Shown: positions 11,052 to 25,868, numbered from the stretch's first letter. The stretch is DNA of 31,822 bases from Utricularia gibba (GCA_002189035.1 NEEC01000051.1:1-31822), one strand, 5' to 3'. Notes: a model not told the origin generated them from the letters alone. Made by a program: numbers and translations.

Positions 11052-12111
11052 GAAAAGGGCTTCCCAACAGTGTGCTATGAAGAGCAAGGATCTGCATGTT
11101 ATGCAAGAGGTGCTTCGCGGACCAGGATGTGCGACGTAGTCATTTCATTGCGCATCATCATTCGGGGTGCATCCTAAAAATCACACGTGCACGGGATTCA
11201 TTAAAAATAAATATTTACGCATATCCAGAGTGTATAACAGTGTTGGGATAAGTGATGCCACGAAATTCATGATGTAGCATGTGACTTTTTTCCAACTTGA
11301 TCGCATAGTAGATGAATTCTGACACCATATGTTGATGCATTTAGTTGCTATGATACTTCTGATTCTTGATGCACCATTCCCGTATACCATGTCTCTAGTG
11401 GCTATTTGATTCTTTTGCCTTGTATGTTGTTCGCATCAATTTCGAGAACATGAAGCACATTATTAAATGCAGTCACCACGGAATGCCACGTGAGACACCT
11501 TTCGTTGTGGCCCTTTTTTAATATGTCCACAGTTATCGGACAAACGTAACTCCAAATTATAATACTTGGAGCTCGAAAAAGGGCTTCCCAACAGTGTGCT
11601 ATGAAGAGCAAGGATCTGCATGTTATGCAAGAGGTGTTTCGCGGACCAGGATGTGCGACGTAGTCATTTCATTGCGCATCACCATTCGGGATGCAGCCGA
11701 AAAATCACACGTGCACCGGATTTGTTAAAAATAAATATTTACGCATATCCTGAGTATACAACAGTGTTGGGATAAGTGATGCCACGAAATTCATGATGTA
11801 ACATGTGACTTTTTTCCATCTTGATCGCATATCCGATGAAGTTTGACACCATATGTTTTGGCTGTTGATTGATTCAATTAGTTGCTATGATACTTCTGAT
11901 TCTTGATGCACCATTCCCATACACCATGTCTCTAGTGGCTATTTGATTCTTTTGCCGTGTATCCCATTTGCATCAATGTCGAGAACGAGAAGCACATTCT
12001 TAGACGCAGCCACCAAGAAAGGACACCTAAGACACTTTTCGTTGTGGCTTGTTTTTAATATGTCCACAGTTATCGGACAAACGTAACTCCAAATTATAAT
12101 ACTTGGAGCTC
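11052..12111. repeat. Dimer (A 523 + B 537)
   Basis: A is canonical. B, 11575-12111, starts GAAAAAGGGC with one extra A and is otherwise canonical. Confidence 0.93.
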
Positions 12112-13168
12112 GAAAAGGGCTTCCCAACAGTGTGCTATGAAGAGCAAGGATCTGCATGTTATGCAAGAGGTGCTTCGCGGACCAGGATGTGCGACGTAGT
12201 CATTTCATTGCGCATCATCATTCGGGGTGCATCCTAAAAATCACACGTGCACGGGATTCATTAAAAATAAATATTTACGCATATCCAGAGTGTATAACAG
12301 TGTTGGGATAAGTGATGCCACGAAATTCATGATGTAGCATGTGACTTTTTTCCAACTTGATCGCATAGTAGATGAATTCTGACACCATATGTTGATGCAT
12401 TTAGTTGCTATGATACTTCTGATTCTTGATGCACCATTCCCGTATACCATGTCTCTAGTGGCTATTTGATTCTTTTGCCTTGTATGTTGTTCGCATCAAT
12501 TTCGAGAACATGAAGCACATTATTAAATGCAGTCACCACGGAATGCCACGTGAGACACCTTTCGTTGTGGCCCTTTTTTAATATGTCCACAGTTATCGGA
12601 CAAACGTAACTCCAAATTATAATACTTGGAGCTCGAAAAGGGCTTCCCAACAGTGTGCTATGAAGAGCAAGGATCTGCATGTTATGCAAGAGGTGTTCGC
12701 GGACCAGGATGTGCGACGTAGTCATTTCATTGCGCATCACCATTCGGGATGCAGCCGAAAAATCACACGTGCACGGATTTGTTAAAAATAAATATTTACG
12801 CATATCCTGAGTATACAACAGTGTTGGGATAAGTGATGCCACGAAATTCATGATGTAACATGTGACTTTTTTCCATCTTGATCGCATATCCGATGAAGTT
12901 TGACACCATATGTTTTGGCTGTTGATTGATTCAATTAGTTGCTATGATACTTCTGATTCTTGATGCACCATTCCCATACACCATGTCTCTAGTGGCTATT
13001 TGATTCTTTTGCCGTGTATCCCATTTGCATCAATGTCGAGAACGAGAAGCACATTCTTAGACGCAGCCACCAAGAAAGGACACCTAAGACACTTTTCGTT
13101 GTGGCTTGTTTTTAATATGTCCACAGTTATCGGACAAACGTAACTCCAAATTATAATACTTGGAGCTC
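12112..13168. repeat. Dimer (A 523 + B 534)
   Basis: A is canonical. B, 12635-13168, lacks the C/T base in GGTGTTCGCGG and one base in GTGCACGGATTTG (G in A, C in B). Confidence 0.93.
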
Positions 13169-14227
13169 GAAAAGGGCTTCCCAACAGTGTGCTATGAAGA
13201 GCAAGGATCTGCATGTTATGCAAGAGGTGCTTCGCGGACCAGGATGTGCGACGTAGTCATTTCATTGCGCATCATCATTCGGGGTGCATCCTAAAAATCA
13301 CACGTGCACGGGATTCATTAAAAATAAATATTTACGCATATCCAGAGTGTATAACAGTGTTGGGATAAGTGATGCCACGAAATTCATGATGTAGCATGTG
13401 ACTTTTTTCCAACTTGATCGCATAGTAGATGAATTCTGACACCATATGTTGATGCATTTAGTTGCTATGATACTTCTGATTCTTGATGCACCATTCCCGT
13501 ATACCATGTCTCTAGTGGCTATTTGATTCTTTTGCCTTGTATGTTGTTCGCATCAATTTCGAGAACATGAAGCACATTATTAAATGCAGTCACCACGGAA
13601 TGCCACGTGAGACACCTTTCGTTGTGGCCCTTTTTTAATATGTCCACAGTTATCGGACAAACGTAACTCCAAATTATAATACTTGGAGCTCGAAAAGGGC
13701 TTCCCAACAGTGTGCTATGAAGAGCAAGGATCTGCATGTTATGCAAGAGGTGCTTCGCGGACCAGGATGTGCGACGTAGTCATTTCATTGCGCATCACCA
13801 TTCGGGATGCAGCCGAAAAATCACACGTGCACCGGATTTGTTAAAAATAAATATTTACGCATATCCTGAGTATACAACAGTGTTGGGATAAGTGATGCCA
13901 CGAAATTCATGATGTAACATGTGACTTTTTTCCATCTTGATCGCATATCCGATGAAGTTTGACACCATATGTTTTGGCTGTTGATTGATTCAATTAGTTG
14001 CTATGATACTTCTGATTCTTGATGCACCATTCCCATACACCATGTCTCTAGTGGCTATTTGATTCTTTTGCCGTGTATCCCATTTGCATCAATGTCGAGA
14101 ACGAGAAGCACATTCTTAGACGCAGCCACCAAGAAAGGACACCTAAGACACTTTTCGTTGTGGCTTGTTTTTAATATGTCCACAGTTATCGGACAAACGT
14201 AACTCCAAATTATAATACTTGGAGCTC
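13169..14227. repeat. Dimer (A 523 + B 536)
   Basis: A is canonical. B, 13692-14227, is canonical except for the A-type base in GTGCTTCGCGG. Confidence 0.94.
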
Positions 14228-15287
14228 GAAAAGGGCTTCCCAACAGTGTGCTATGAAGAGCAAGGATCTGCATGTTATGCAAGAGGTGCTTCGCGGACCA
14301 GGATGTGCGACGTAGTCATTTCATTGCGCATCATCATTCGGGGTGCATCCTAAAAATCACACGTGCACGGGATTCATTAAAAATAAATATTTACGCATAT
14401 CCAGAGTGTATAACAGTGTTGGGATAAGTGATGCCACGAAATTCATGATGTAGCATGTGACTTTTTTCCAACTTGATCGCATAGTAGATGAATTCTGACA
14501 CCATATGTTGATGCATTTAGTTGCTATGATACTTCTGATTCTTGATGCACCATTCCCGTATACCATGTCTCTAGTGGCTATTTGATTCTTTTGCCTTGTA
14601 TGTTGTTCGCATCAATTTCGAGAACATGAAGCACATTATTAAATGCAGTCACCACGGAATGCCACGTGAGACACCTTTCGTTGTGGCCCTTTTTTAATAT
14701 GTCCACAGTTATCGGACAAACGTAACTCCAAATTATAATACTTGGAGCTCGAAAAGGGCTTCCCAACAGTGTGCTATGAAGAGCAAGGATCTGCATGTTA
14801 TGCAAGAGGTGCTTCGCGGACCAGGATGTGCGACGTAGTCATTTCATTGCGCATCATCATTCGGGATGCATCCTAAAAAATCACACGTGCACGGGATTCA
14901 TTAAAAATAAATATTTACGCATATCCTGAGTGTATAACAGTGTTGGGATAAGTGATGCCACGAAATTCATGATGTAACATGTGACTTTTTTCCATCTTGA
15001 TCGCATATCCGATGAAGTTTGACACCATATGTTTTGGCTGTTGATTGATTCAATTAGTTGCTATGATACTTCTGATTCTTGATGCACCATTCCCATACAC
15101 CATGTCTCTAGTGGCTATTTGATTCTTTTGCCGTGTATCCCATTTGCATCAATGTCGAGAACGAGAAGCACATTCTTAGACGCAGCCACCAAGAAAGGAC
15201 ACCTAAGACACTTTTCGTTGTGGCTTGTTTTTAATATGTCCACAGTTATCGGACAAACGTAACTCCAAATTATAATACTTGGAGCTC
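14228..15287. repeat. Dimer with A-like B start (A 523 + B 537)
   Basis: B, 14751-15287, carries GCTTCG, CATCATCATT (A), CGGGATGC (B), CATCCT (A) with one extra A, GGGATTCATT (A), TCCTGAG (B), TGTATAAC (A), then pure B from GTAACATG. A and B bases switch several times within 120 bp. Confidence 0.92.
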
Positions 15288-16345
15288 GAAAAGGGCTTCC
15301 CAACAGTGTGCTATGAAGAGCAAGGATCTGCATGTTATGCAAGAGGTGCTTCGCGGACCAGGATGTGCGACGTAGTCATTTCATTGCGCATCATCATTCG
15401 GGGTGCATCCTAAAAATCACACGTGCACGGGATTCATTAAAAATAAATATTTACGCATATCCAGAGTGTATAACAGTGTTGGGATAAGTGATGCCACGAA
15501 ATTCATGATGTAGCATGTGACTTTTTTCCAACTTGATCGCATAGTAGATGAATTCTGACACCATATGTTGATGCATTTAGTTGCTATGATACTTCTGATT
15601 CTTGATGCACCATTCCCGTATACCATGTCTCTAGTGGCTATTTGATTCTTTTGCCTTGTATGTTGTTCGCATCAATTTCGAGAACATGAAGCACATTATT
15701 AAATGCAGTCACCACGGAATGCCACGTGAGACACCTTTCGTTGTGGCCCTTTTTTAATATGTCCACAGTTATCGGACAAACGTAACTCCAAATTATAATA
15801 CTTGGAGCTCGAAAAGGGCTTCCCAACAGTGTGCTATGAAGAGCAAGGATCTGCATGTTATGCAAGAGGTGCTTCGCGGACCAGGATGTGCGACGTAGTC
15901 ATTTCATTGCGCATCACATTCGGGGTGCAGCCTAAAAATCACACGTGCACGGGATTCATTAAAAATAAATATTTACGCATATCCAGAGTATACAACAGTG
16001 TTGGGATAAGTGATGCCACGAAATTCATGATGTAACATGTGACTTTTTTCCATCTTGATCGCATATCCGATGAAGTTTGACACCATATGTTTTGGCTGTT
16101 GATTGATTCAATTAGTTGCTATGATACTTCTGATTCTTGATGCACCATTCCCATACACCATGTCTCTAGTGGCTATTTGATTCTTTTGCCGTGTATCCCA
16201 TTTGCATCAATGTCGAGAACGAGAAGCACATTCTTAGACGCAGCCACCAAGAAAGGACACCTAAGACACTTTTCGTTGTGGCTTGTTTTTAATATGTCCA
16301 CAGTTATCGGACAAACGTAACTCCAAATTATAATACTTGGAGCTC
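15288..16345. repeat. Dimer with A-like B start (A 523 + B 535)
   Basis: B, 15811-16345, reads GCTTCG, CATCACATTC (T/C column missing), GGGGTGC (A), CAGCCT (B then A), GGGATTCATT (A), CCAGAGTATACAAC (A then B), then pure B. Confidence 0.92.
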
Positions 16346-17400
16346 GAAAAGGGCTTCCCAACAGTGTGCTATGAAGAGCAAGGATCTGCATGTTATGCAA
16401 GAGGTGCTTCGCGGACCAGGATGTGCGACGTAGTCATTTCATTGCGCATCATCATTCGGGGTGCATCCTAAAAATCACACGTGCACGGGATTCATTAAAA
16501 ATAAATATTTACGCATATCCAGAGTGTATAACAGTGTTGGGATAAGTGATGCCACGAAATTCATGATGTAGCATGTGACTTTTTTCCAACTTGATCGCAT
16601 AGTAGATGAATTCTGACACCATATGTTGATGCATTTAGTTGCTATGATACTTCTGATTCTTGATGCACCATTCCCGTATACCATGTCTCTAGTGGCTATT
16701 TGATTCTTTTGCCTTGTATGTTGTTCGCATCAATTTCGAGAACATGAAGCACATTATTAAATGCAGTCACCACGGAATGCCACGTGAGACACCTTTCGTT
16801 GTGGCCCTTTTTTAATATGTCCACAGTTATCGGACAAACGTAACTCCAAATTATAATACTTGGAGCTCGAAAGGGCTTCCCAACAGTGTGCTATGAAGAG
16901 CAAGGATCTGCATGTTATGCAGAGGTGCTTCGCGGACCAGGATGTGCGACGTAGTCATTTCATTGCGCATCATCATTCGGGTGCATCCTAAAAATCACAC
17001 GTGCACGGATTCATTAAAAATAAATATTTACGCATATCCAGAGTGTATAACAGTGTTGGGATAAGTGATGCCACGAAATTCATGATGTAACATGTGACTT
17101 TTTTCCATCTTGATCGCATATCCGATGAAGTTTGACACCATATGTTTTGGCTGTTGATTGATTCAATTAGTTGCTATGATACTTCTGATTCTTGATGCAC
17201 CATTCCCATACACCATGTCTCTAGTGGCTATTTGATTCTTTTGCCGTGTATCCCATTTGCATCAATGTCGAGAACGAGAAGCACATTCTTAGACGCAGCC
17301 ACCAAGAAAGGACACCTAAGACACTTTTCGTTGTGGCTTGTTTTTAATATGTCCACAGTTATCGGACAAACGTAACTCCAAATTATAATACTTGGAGCTC
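16346..17400. repeat. Dimer with A-like B start (A 523 + B 532)
   Basis: B, 16869-17400, starts GAAAGGGC (one A lost), has TGCAGAGG (one A lost), and is A-like to GTGTATAAC, with the divergent bases missing in ATTCGGGTGC and GCACGGATTC. It is B from GTAACATG onward. Confidence 0.92.
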
Positions 17401-18457
17401 GAAAAGGGCTTCCCAACAGTGTGCTATGAAGAGCAAGGATCTGCATGTTATGCAAGAGGTGCTTCGCGGACCAGGATGTGCGACGTAGTCATTTCATTGC
17501 GCATCATCATTCGGGGTGCATCCTAAAAATCACACGTGCACGGGATTCATTAAAAATAAATATTTACGCATATCCAGAGTGTATAACAGTGTTGGGATAA
17601 GTGATGCCACGAAATTCATGATGTAGCATGTGACTTTTTTCCAACTTGATCGCATAGTAGATGAATTCTGACACCATATGTTGATGCATTTAGTTGCTAT
17701 GATACTTCTGATTCTTGATGCACCATTCCCGTATACCATGTCTCTAGTGGCTATTTGATTCTTTTGCCTTGTATGTTGTTCGCATCAATTTCGAGAACAT
17801 GAAGCACATTATTAAATGCAGTCACCACGGAATGCCACGTGAGACACCTTTCGTTGTGGCCCTTTTTTAATATGTCCACAGTTATCGGACAAACGTAACT
17901 CCAAATTATAATACTTGGAGCTCGAAAAGGGCTTCCCAACAGTGTGCTATGAAGAGCAAGGATCTGCATGTTATGCAAGAGGTGCTTCGCGGACCAGGAT
18001 GTGCGACGTAGTCATTTCATTGCGCATCATCATTCGGGTGCATCCTAAAAATCACACGTGCACGGATTCATTAAAAATAAATATTTACGCATATCCAGAG
18101 TGTATAACATTGTTGGGATAAGTGATGCCACGAAATTCATGATGTAACATGTGACTTTTTTCCATCTTGATCGCATATCCGATGAAGTTTGACACCATAT
18201 GTTTTGGCTGTTGATTGATTCAATTAGTTGCTATGATACTTCTGATTCTTGATGCACCATTCCCATACACCATGTCTCTAGTGGCTATTTGATTCTTTTG
18301 CCGTGTATCCCATTTGCATCAATGTCGAGAACGAGAAGCACATTCTTAGACGCAGCCACCAAGAAAGGACACCTAAGACACTTTTCGTTGTGGCTTGTTT
18401 TTAATATGTCCACAGTTATCGGACAAACGTAACTCCAAATTATAATACTTGGAGCTC
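17401..18457. repeat. Dimer with A-like B start (A 523 + B 534)
   Basis: B, 17924-18457, is A-like to the GTAACATG marker. It has the same two losses as its predecessor (ATTCGGGTGC, GCACGGATTC) plus a private G-to-T in TAACATTGTTGG. The shared losses suggest either a common origin or a common calling error. Confidence 0.92.
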
Positions 18458-19516
18458 GAAAAGGGCTTCCCAACAGTGTGCTATGAAGAGCAAGGATCTG
18501 CATGTTATGCAAGAGGTGCTTCGCGGACCAGGATGTGCGACGTAGTCATTTCATTGCGCATCATCATTCGGGGTGCATCCTAAAAATCACACGTGCACGG
18601 GATTCATTAAAAATAAATATTTACGCATATCCAGAGTGTATAACAGTGTTGGGATAAGTGATGCCACGAAATTCATGATGTAGCATGTGACTTTTTTCCA
18701 ACTTGATCGCATAGTAGATGAATTCTGACACCATATGTTGATGCATTTAGTTGCTATGATACTTCTGATTCTTGATGCACCATTCCCGTATACCATGTCT
18801 CTAGTGGCTATTTGATTCTTTTGCCTTGTATGTTGTTCGCATCAATTTCGAGAACATGAAGCACATTATTAAATGCAGTCACCACGGAATGCCACGTGAG
18901 ACACCTTTCGTTGTGGCCCTTTTTTAATATGTCCACAGTTATCGGACAAACGTAACTCCAAATTATAATACTTGGAGCTCGAAAAGGGCTTCCCAACAGT
19001 GTGCTATGAAGAGCAAGGATCTGCATGTTATGCAAGAGGTGCTTCGCGGACCAGGATGTGCGACGTAGTCATTTCATTGCGCATCATCATTCGGGGTGCA
19101 TCCTAAAAATCACACGTGCACGGGATTCATTAAAAATAAATATTTACGCATATCCTGAGTGTATAACAGTGTTGGGATAAGTGATGCCACGAAATTCATG
19201 ATGTAACATGTGACTTTTTTCCATCTTGATCGCATATCCGATGAAGTTTGACACCATATGTTTTGGCTGTTGATTGATTCAATTAGTTGCTATGATACTT
19301 CTGATTCTTGATGCACCATTCCCATACACCATGTCTCTAGTGGCTATTTGATTCTTTTGCCGTGTATCCCATTTGCATCAATGTCGAGAACGAGAAGCAC
19401 ATTCTTAGACGCAGCCACCAAGAAAGGACACCTAAGACACTTTTCGTTGTGGCTTGTTTTTAATATGTCCACAGTTATCGGACAAACGTAACTCCAAATT
19501 ATAATACTTGGAGCTC
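18458..19516. repeat. Dimer with A-like B start (A 523 + B 536)
   Basis: B, 18981-19516, is full length and A-like through GGGATTCATT, then TCCTGAG (B), TGTATAAC (A), then B. It is the last of five consecutive dimers with an A-like B start. Confidence 0.93.
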
Positions 19517-20575
19517 GAAAAGGGCTTCCCAACAGTGTGCTATGAAGAGCAAGGATCTGCATGTTATGCAAGAGGTGCTTCGCGGACCAGGATGTGCGAC
19601 GTAGTCATTTCATTGCGCATCATCATTCGGGGTGCATCCTAAAAATCACACGTGCACGGGATTCATTAAAAATAAATATTTACGCATATCCAGAGTGTAT
19701 AACAGTGTTGGGATAAGTGATGCCACGAAATTCATGATGTAGCATGTGACTTTTTTCCAACTTGATCGCATAGTAGATGAATTCTGACACCATATGTTGA
19801 TGCATTTAGTTGCTATGATACTTCTGATTCTTGATGCACCATTCCCGTATACCATGTCTCTAGTGGCTATTTGATTCTTTTGCCTTGTATGTTGTTCGCA
19901 TCAATTTCGAGAACATGAAGCACATTATTAAATGCAGTCACCACGGAATGCCACGTGAGACACCTTTCGTTGTGGCCCTTTTTTAATATGTCCACAGTTA
20001 TCGGACAAACGTAACTCCAAATTATAATACTTGGAGCTCGAAAAGGGCTTCCCAACAGTGTGCTATGAAGAGCAAGGATCTGCATGTTATGCAAGAGGTG
20101 TTTCGCGGACCAGGATGTGCGACGTAGTCATTTCATTGCGCATCACCATTCGGGATGCAGCCGAAAAATCACACGTGCACCGGATTTGTTAAAAATAAAT
20201 ATTTACGCATATCCTGAGTATACAACAGTGTTGGGATAAGTGATGCCACGAAATTCATGATGTAACATGTGACTTTTTTCCATCTTGATCGCATATCCGA
20301 TGAAGTTTGACACCATATGTTTTGGCTGTTGATTGATTCAATTAGTTGCTATGATACTTCTGATTCTTGATGCACCATTCCCATACACCATGTCTCTAGT
20401 GGCTATTTGATTCTTTTGCCGTGTATCCCATTTGCATCAATGTCGAGAACGAGAAGCACATTCTTAGACGCAGCCACCAAGAAAGGACACCTAAGACACT
20501 TTTCGTTGTGGCTTGTTTTTAATATGTCCACAGTTATCGGACAAACGTAACTCCAAATTATAATACTTGGAGCTC
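19517..20575. repeat. Canonical dimer (A 523 + B 536)
   Basis: Both monomers match the reference copies; start of a regular nine-dimer stretch. Confidence 0.95.
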
Positions 20576-21632
20576 GAAAAGGGCTTCCCAACAGTGTGCT
20601 ATGAAGAGCAAGGATCTGCATGTTATGCAAGAGGTGCTTCGCGGACCAGGATGTGCGACGTAGTCATTTCATTGCGCATCATCATTCGGGGTGCATCCTA
20701 AAAATCACACGTGCACGGGATTCATTAAAAATAAATATTTACGCATATCCAGAGTGTATAACAGTGTTGGGATAAGTGATGCCACGAAATTCATGATGTA
20801 GCATGTGACTTTTTTCCAACTTGATCGCATAGTAGATGAATTCTGACACCATATGTTGATGCATTTAGTTGCTATGATACTTCTGATTCTTGATGCACCA
20901 TTCCCGTATACCATGTCTCTAGTGGCTATTTGATTCTTTTGCCTTGTATGTTGTTCGCATCAATTTCGAGAACATGAAGCACATTATTAAATGCAGTCAC
21001 CACGGAATGCCACGTGAGACACCTTTCGTTGTGGCCCTTTTTTAATATGTCCACAGTTATCGGACAAACGTAACTCCAAATTATAATACTTGGAGCTCGA
21101 AAAGGGCTTCCCAACAGTGTGCTATGAAGAGCAAGGATCTGCATGTTATGCAAGAGGTGTTTCGCGGACCAGGATGTGCGACGTAGTCATTTCATTGCGC
21201 ATCACATTCGGGTGCAGCCGAAAAATCACACGTGCACCGGATTTGTTAAAAATAAATATTTACGCATATCCTGAGTGTATAACAGTGTTGGGATAAGTGA
21301 TGCCACGAAATTCATGATGTAACATGTGACTTTTTTCCATCTTGATCGCATATCCGATGAAGTTTGACACCATATGTTTTGGCTGTTGATTGATTCAATT
21401 AGTTGCTATGATACTTCTGATTCTTGATGCACCATTCCCATACACCATGTCTCTAGTGGCTATTTGATTCTTTTGCCGTGTATCCCATTTGCATCAATGT
21501 CGAGAACGAGAAGCACATTCTTAGACGCAGCCACCAAGAAAGGACACCTAAGACACTTTTCGTTGTGGCTTGTTTTTAATATGTCCACAGTTATCGGACA
21601 AACGTAACTCCAAATTATAATACTTGGAGCTC
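20576..21632. repeat. Dimer (A 523 + B 534)
   Basis: B, 21099-21632, lacks the divergent bases in CATCACATTC and CGGGTGCAGCC and has the A-like GTGTATAAC; otherwise canonical. Confidence 0.93.
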
Positions 21633-22691
21633 GAAAAGGGCTTCCCAACAGTGTGCTATGAAGAGCAAGGATCTGCATGTTATGCAAGAGGTGCTTCGCG
21701 GACCAGGATGTGCGACGTAGTCATTTCATTGCGCATCATCATTCGGGGTGCATCCTAAAAATCACACGTGCACGGGATTCATTAAAAATAAATATTTACG
21801 CATATCCAGAGTGTATAACAGTGTTGGGATAAGTGATGCCACGAAATTCATGATGTAGCATGTGACTTTTTTCCAACTTGATCGCATAGTAGATGAATTC
21901 TGACACCATATGTTGATGCATTTAGTTGCTATGATACTTCTGATTCTTGATGCACCATTCCCGTATACCATGTCTCTAGTGGCTATTTGATTCTTTTGCC
22001 TTGTATGTTGTTCGCATCAATTTCGAGAACATGAAGCACATTATTAAATGCAGTCACCACGGAATGCCACGTGAGACACCTTTCGTTGTGGCCCTTTTTT
22101 AATATGTCCACAGTTATCGGACAAACGTAACTCCAAATTATAATACTTGGAGCTCGAAAAGGGCTTCCCAACAGTGTGCTATGAAGAGCAAGGATCTGCA
22201 TGTTATGCAAGAGGTGTTTCGCGGACCAGGATGTGCGACGTAGTCATTTCATTGCGCATCACCATTCGGGATGCAGCCGAAAAATCACACGTGCACCGGA
22301 TTTGTTAAAAATAAATATTTACGCATATCCTGAGTATACAACAGTGTTGGGATAAGTGATGCCACGAAATTCATGATGTAACATGTGACTTTTTTCCATC
22401 TTGATCGCATATCCGATGAAGTTTGACACCATATGTTTTGGCTGTTGATTGATTCAATTAGTTGCTATGATACTTCTGATTCTTGATGCACCATTCCCAT
22501 ACACCATGTCTCTAGTGGCTATTTGATTCTTTTGCCGTGTATCCCATTTGCATCAATGTCGAGAACGAGAAGCACATTCTTAGACGCAGCCACCAAGAAA
22601 GGACACCTAAGACACTTTTCGTTGTGGCTTGTTTTTAATATGTCCACAGTTATCGGACAAACGTAACTCCAAATTATAATACTTGGAGCTC
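21633..22691. repeat. Canonical dimer (A 523 + B 536)
   Basis: No difference from the reference dimer seen. Confidence 0.95.
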
Positions 22692-23750
22692 GAAAAGGGC
22701 TTCCCAACAGTGTGCTATGAAGAGCAAGGATCTGCATGTTATGCAAGAGGTGCTTCGCGGACCAGGATGTGCGACGTAGTCATTTCATTGCGCATCATCA
22801 TTCGGGGTGCATCCTAAAAATCACACGTGCACGGGATTCATTAAAAATAAATATTTACGCATATCCAGAGTGTATAACAGTGTTGGGATAAGTGATGCCA
22901 CGAAATTCATGATGTAGCATGTGACTTTTTTCCAACTTGATCGCATAGTAGATGAATTCTGACACCATATGTTGATGCATTTAGTTGCTATGATACTTCT
23001 GATTCTTGATGCACCATTCCCGTATACCATGTCTCTAGTGGCTATTTGATTCTTTTGCCTTGTATGTTGTTCGCATCAATTTCGAGAACATGAAGCACAT
23101 TATTAAATGCAGTCACCACGGAATGCCACGTGAGACACCTTTCGTTGTGGCCCTTTTTTAATATGTCCACAGTTATCGGACAAACGTAACTCCAAATTAT
23201 AATACTTGGAGCTCGAAAAGGGCTTCCCAACAGTGTGCTATGAAGAGCAAGGATCTGCATGTTATGCAAGAGGTGTTTCGCGGACCAGGATGTGCGACGT
23301 AGTCATTTCATTGCGCATCACCATTCGGGATGCAGCCGAAAAATCACACGTGCACCGGATTTGTTAAAAATAAATATTTACGCATATCCTGAGTATACAA
23401 CAGTGTTGGGATAAGTGATGCCACGAAATTCATGATGTAACATGTGACTTTTTTCCATCTTGATCGCATATCCGATGAAGTTTGACACCATATGTTTTGG
23501 CTGTTGATTGATTCAATTAGTTGCTATGATACTTCTGATTCTTGATGCACCATTCCCATACACCATGTCTCTAGTGGCTATTTGATTCTTTTGCCGTGTA
23601 TCCCATTTGCATCAATGTCGAGAACGAGAAGCACATTCTTAGACGCAGCCACCAAGAAAGGACACCTAAGACACTTTTCGTTGTGGCTTGTTTTTAATAT
23701 GTCCACAGTTATCGGACAAACGTAACTCCAAATTATAATACTTGGAGCTC
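22692..23750. repeat. Canonical dimer (A 523 + B 536)
   Basis: No difference from the reference dimer seen; identical to the preceding dimer over 1059 bp as far as I can compare. Confidence 0.95.
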
Positions 23751-24809
23751 GAAAAGGGCTTCCCAACAGTGTGCTATGAAGAGCAAGGATCTGCATGTTA
23801 TGCAAGAGGTGCTTCGCGGACCAGGATGTGCGACGTAGTCATTTCATTGCGCATCATCATTCGGGGTGCATCCTAAAAATCACACGTGCACGGGATTCAT
23901 TAAAAATAAATATTTACGCATATCCAGAGTGTATAACAGTGTTGGGATAAGTGATGCCACGAAATTCATGATGTAGCATGTGACTTTTTTCCAACTTGAT
24001 CGCATAGTAGATGAATTCTGACACCATATGTTGATGCATTTAGTTGCTATGATACTTCTGATTCTTGATGCACCATTCCCGTATACCATGTCTCTAGTGG
24101 CTATTTGATTCTTTTGCCTTGTATGTTGTTCGCATCAATTTCGAGAACATGAAGCACATTATTAAATGCAGTCACCACGGAATGCCACGTGAGACACCTT
24201 TCGTTGTGGCCCTTTTTTAATATGTCCACAGTTATCGGACAAACGTAACTCCAAATTATAATACTTGGAGCTCGAAAAGGGCTTCCCAACAGTGTGCTAT
24301 GAAGAGCAAGGATCTGCATGTTATGCAAGAGGTGCTTCGCGGACCAGGATGTGCGACGTAGTCATTTCATTGCGCATCACCATTCGGGATGCAGCCGAAA
24401 AATCACACGTGCACCGGATTTGTTAAAAATAAATATTTACGCATATCCTGAGTATACAACAGTGTTGGGATAAGTGATGCCACGAAATTCATGATGTAAC
24501 ATGTGACTTTTTTCCATCTTGATCGCATATCCGATGAAGTTTGACACCATATGTTTTGGCTGTTGATTGATTCAATTAGTTGCTATGATACTTCTGATTC
24601 TTGATGCACCATTCCCATACACCATGTCTCTAGTGGCTATTTGATTCTTTTGCCGTGTATCCCATTTGCATCAATGTCGAGAACGAGAAGCACATTCTTA
24701 GACGCAGCCACCAAGAAAGGACACCTAAGACACTTTTCGTTGTGGCTTGTTTTTAATATGTCCACAGTTATCGGACAAACGTAACTCCAAATTATAATAC
24801 TTGGAGCTC
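23751..24809. repeat. Dimer (A 523 + B 536)
   Basis: B, 24274-24809, carries only the A-type GTGCTTCG base. Confidence 0.95.
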
Positions 24810-25868
24810 GAAAAGGGCTTCCCAACAGTGTGCTATGAAGAGCAAGGATCTGCATGTTATGCAAGAGGTGCTTCGCGGACCAGGATGTGCGACGTAGTCA
24901 TTTCATTGCGCATCATCATTCGGGGTGCATCCTAAAAATCACACGTGCACGGGATTCATTAAAAATAAATATTTACGCATATCCAGAGTGTATAACAGTG
25001 TTGGGATAAGTGATGCCACGAAATTCATGATGTAGCATGTGACTTTTTTCCAACTTGATCGCATAGTAGATGAATTCTGACACCATATGTTGATGCATTT
25101 AGTTGCTATGATACTTCTGATTCTTGATGCACCATTCCCGTATACCATGTCTCTAGTGGCTATTTGATTCTTTTGCCTTGTATGTTGTTCGCATCAATTT
25201 CGAGAACATGAAGCACATTATTAAATGCAGTCACCACGGAATGCCACGTGAGACACCTTTCGTTGTGGCCCTTTTTTAATATGTCCACAGTTATCGGACA
25301 AACGTAACTCCAAATTATAATACTTGGAGCTCGAAAAGGGCTTCCCAACAGTGTGCTATGAAGAGCAAGGATCTGCATGTTATGCAAGAGGTGCTTCGCG
25401 GACCAGGATGTGCGACGTAGTCATTTCATTGCGCATCACCATTCGGGATGCAGCCGAAAAATCACACGTGCACCGGATTTGTTAAAAATAAATATTTACG
25501 CATATCCTGAGTATACAACAGTGTTGGGATAAGTGATGCCACGAAATTCATGATGTAACATGTGACTTTTTTCCATCTTGATCGCATATCCGATGAAGTT
25601 TGACACCATATGTTTTGGCTGTTGATTGATTCAATTAGTTGCTATGATACTTCTGATTCTTGATGCACCATTCCCATACACCATGTCTCTAGTGGCTATT
25701 TGATTCTTTTGCCGTGTATCCCATTTGCATCAATGTCGAGAACGAGAAGCACATTCTTAGACGCAGCCACCAAGAAAGGACACCTAAGACACTTTTCGTT
25801 GTGGCTTGTTTTTAATATGTCCACAGTTATCGGACAAACGTAACTCCAAATTATAATACTTGGAGCTC
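24810..25868. repeat. Dimer (A 523 + B 536)
   Basis: B, 25333-25868, again carries only the A-type GTGCTTCG base, as in its left neighbour. Confidence 0.95.
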
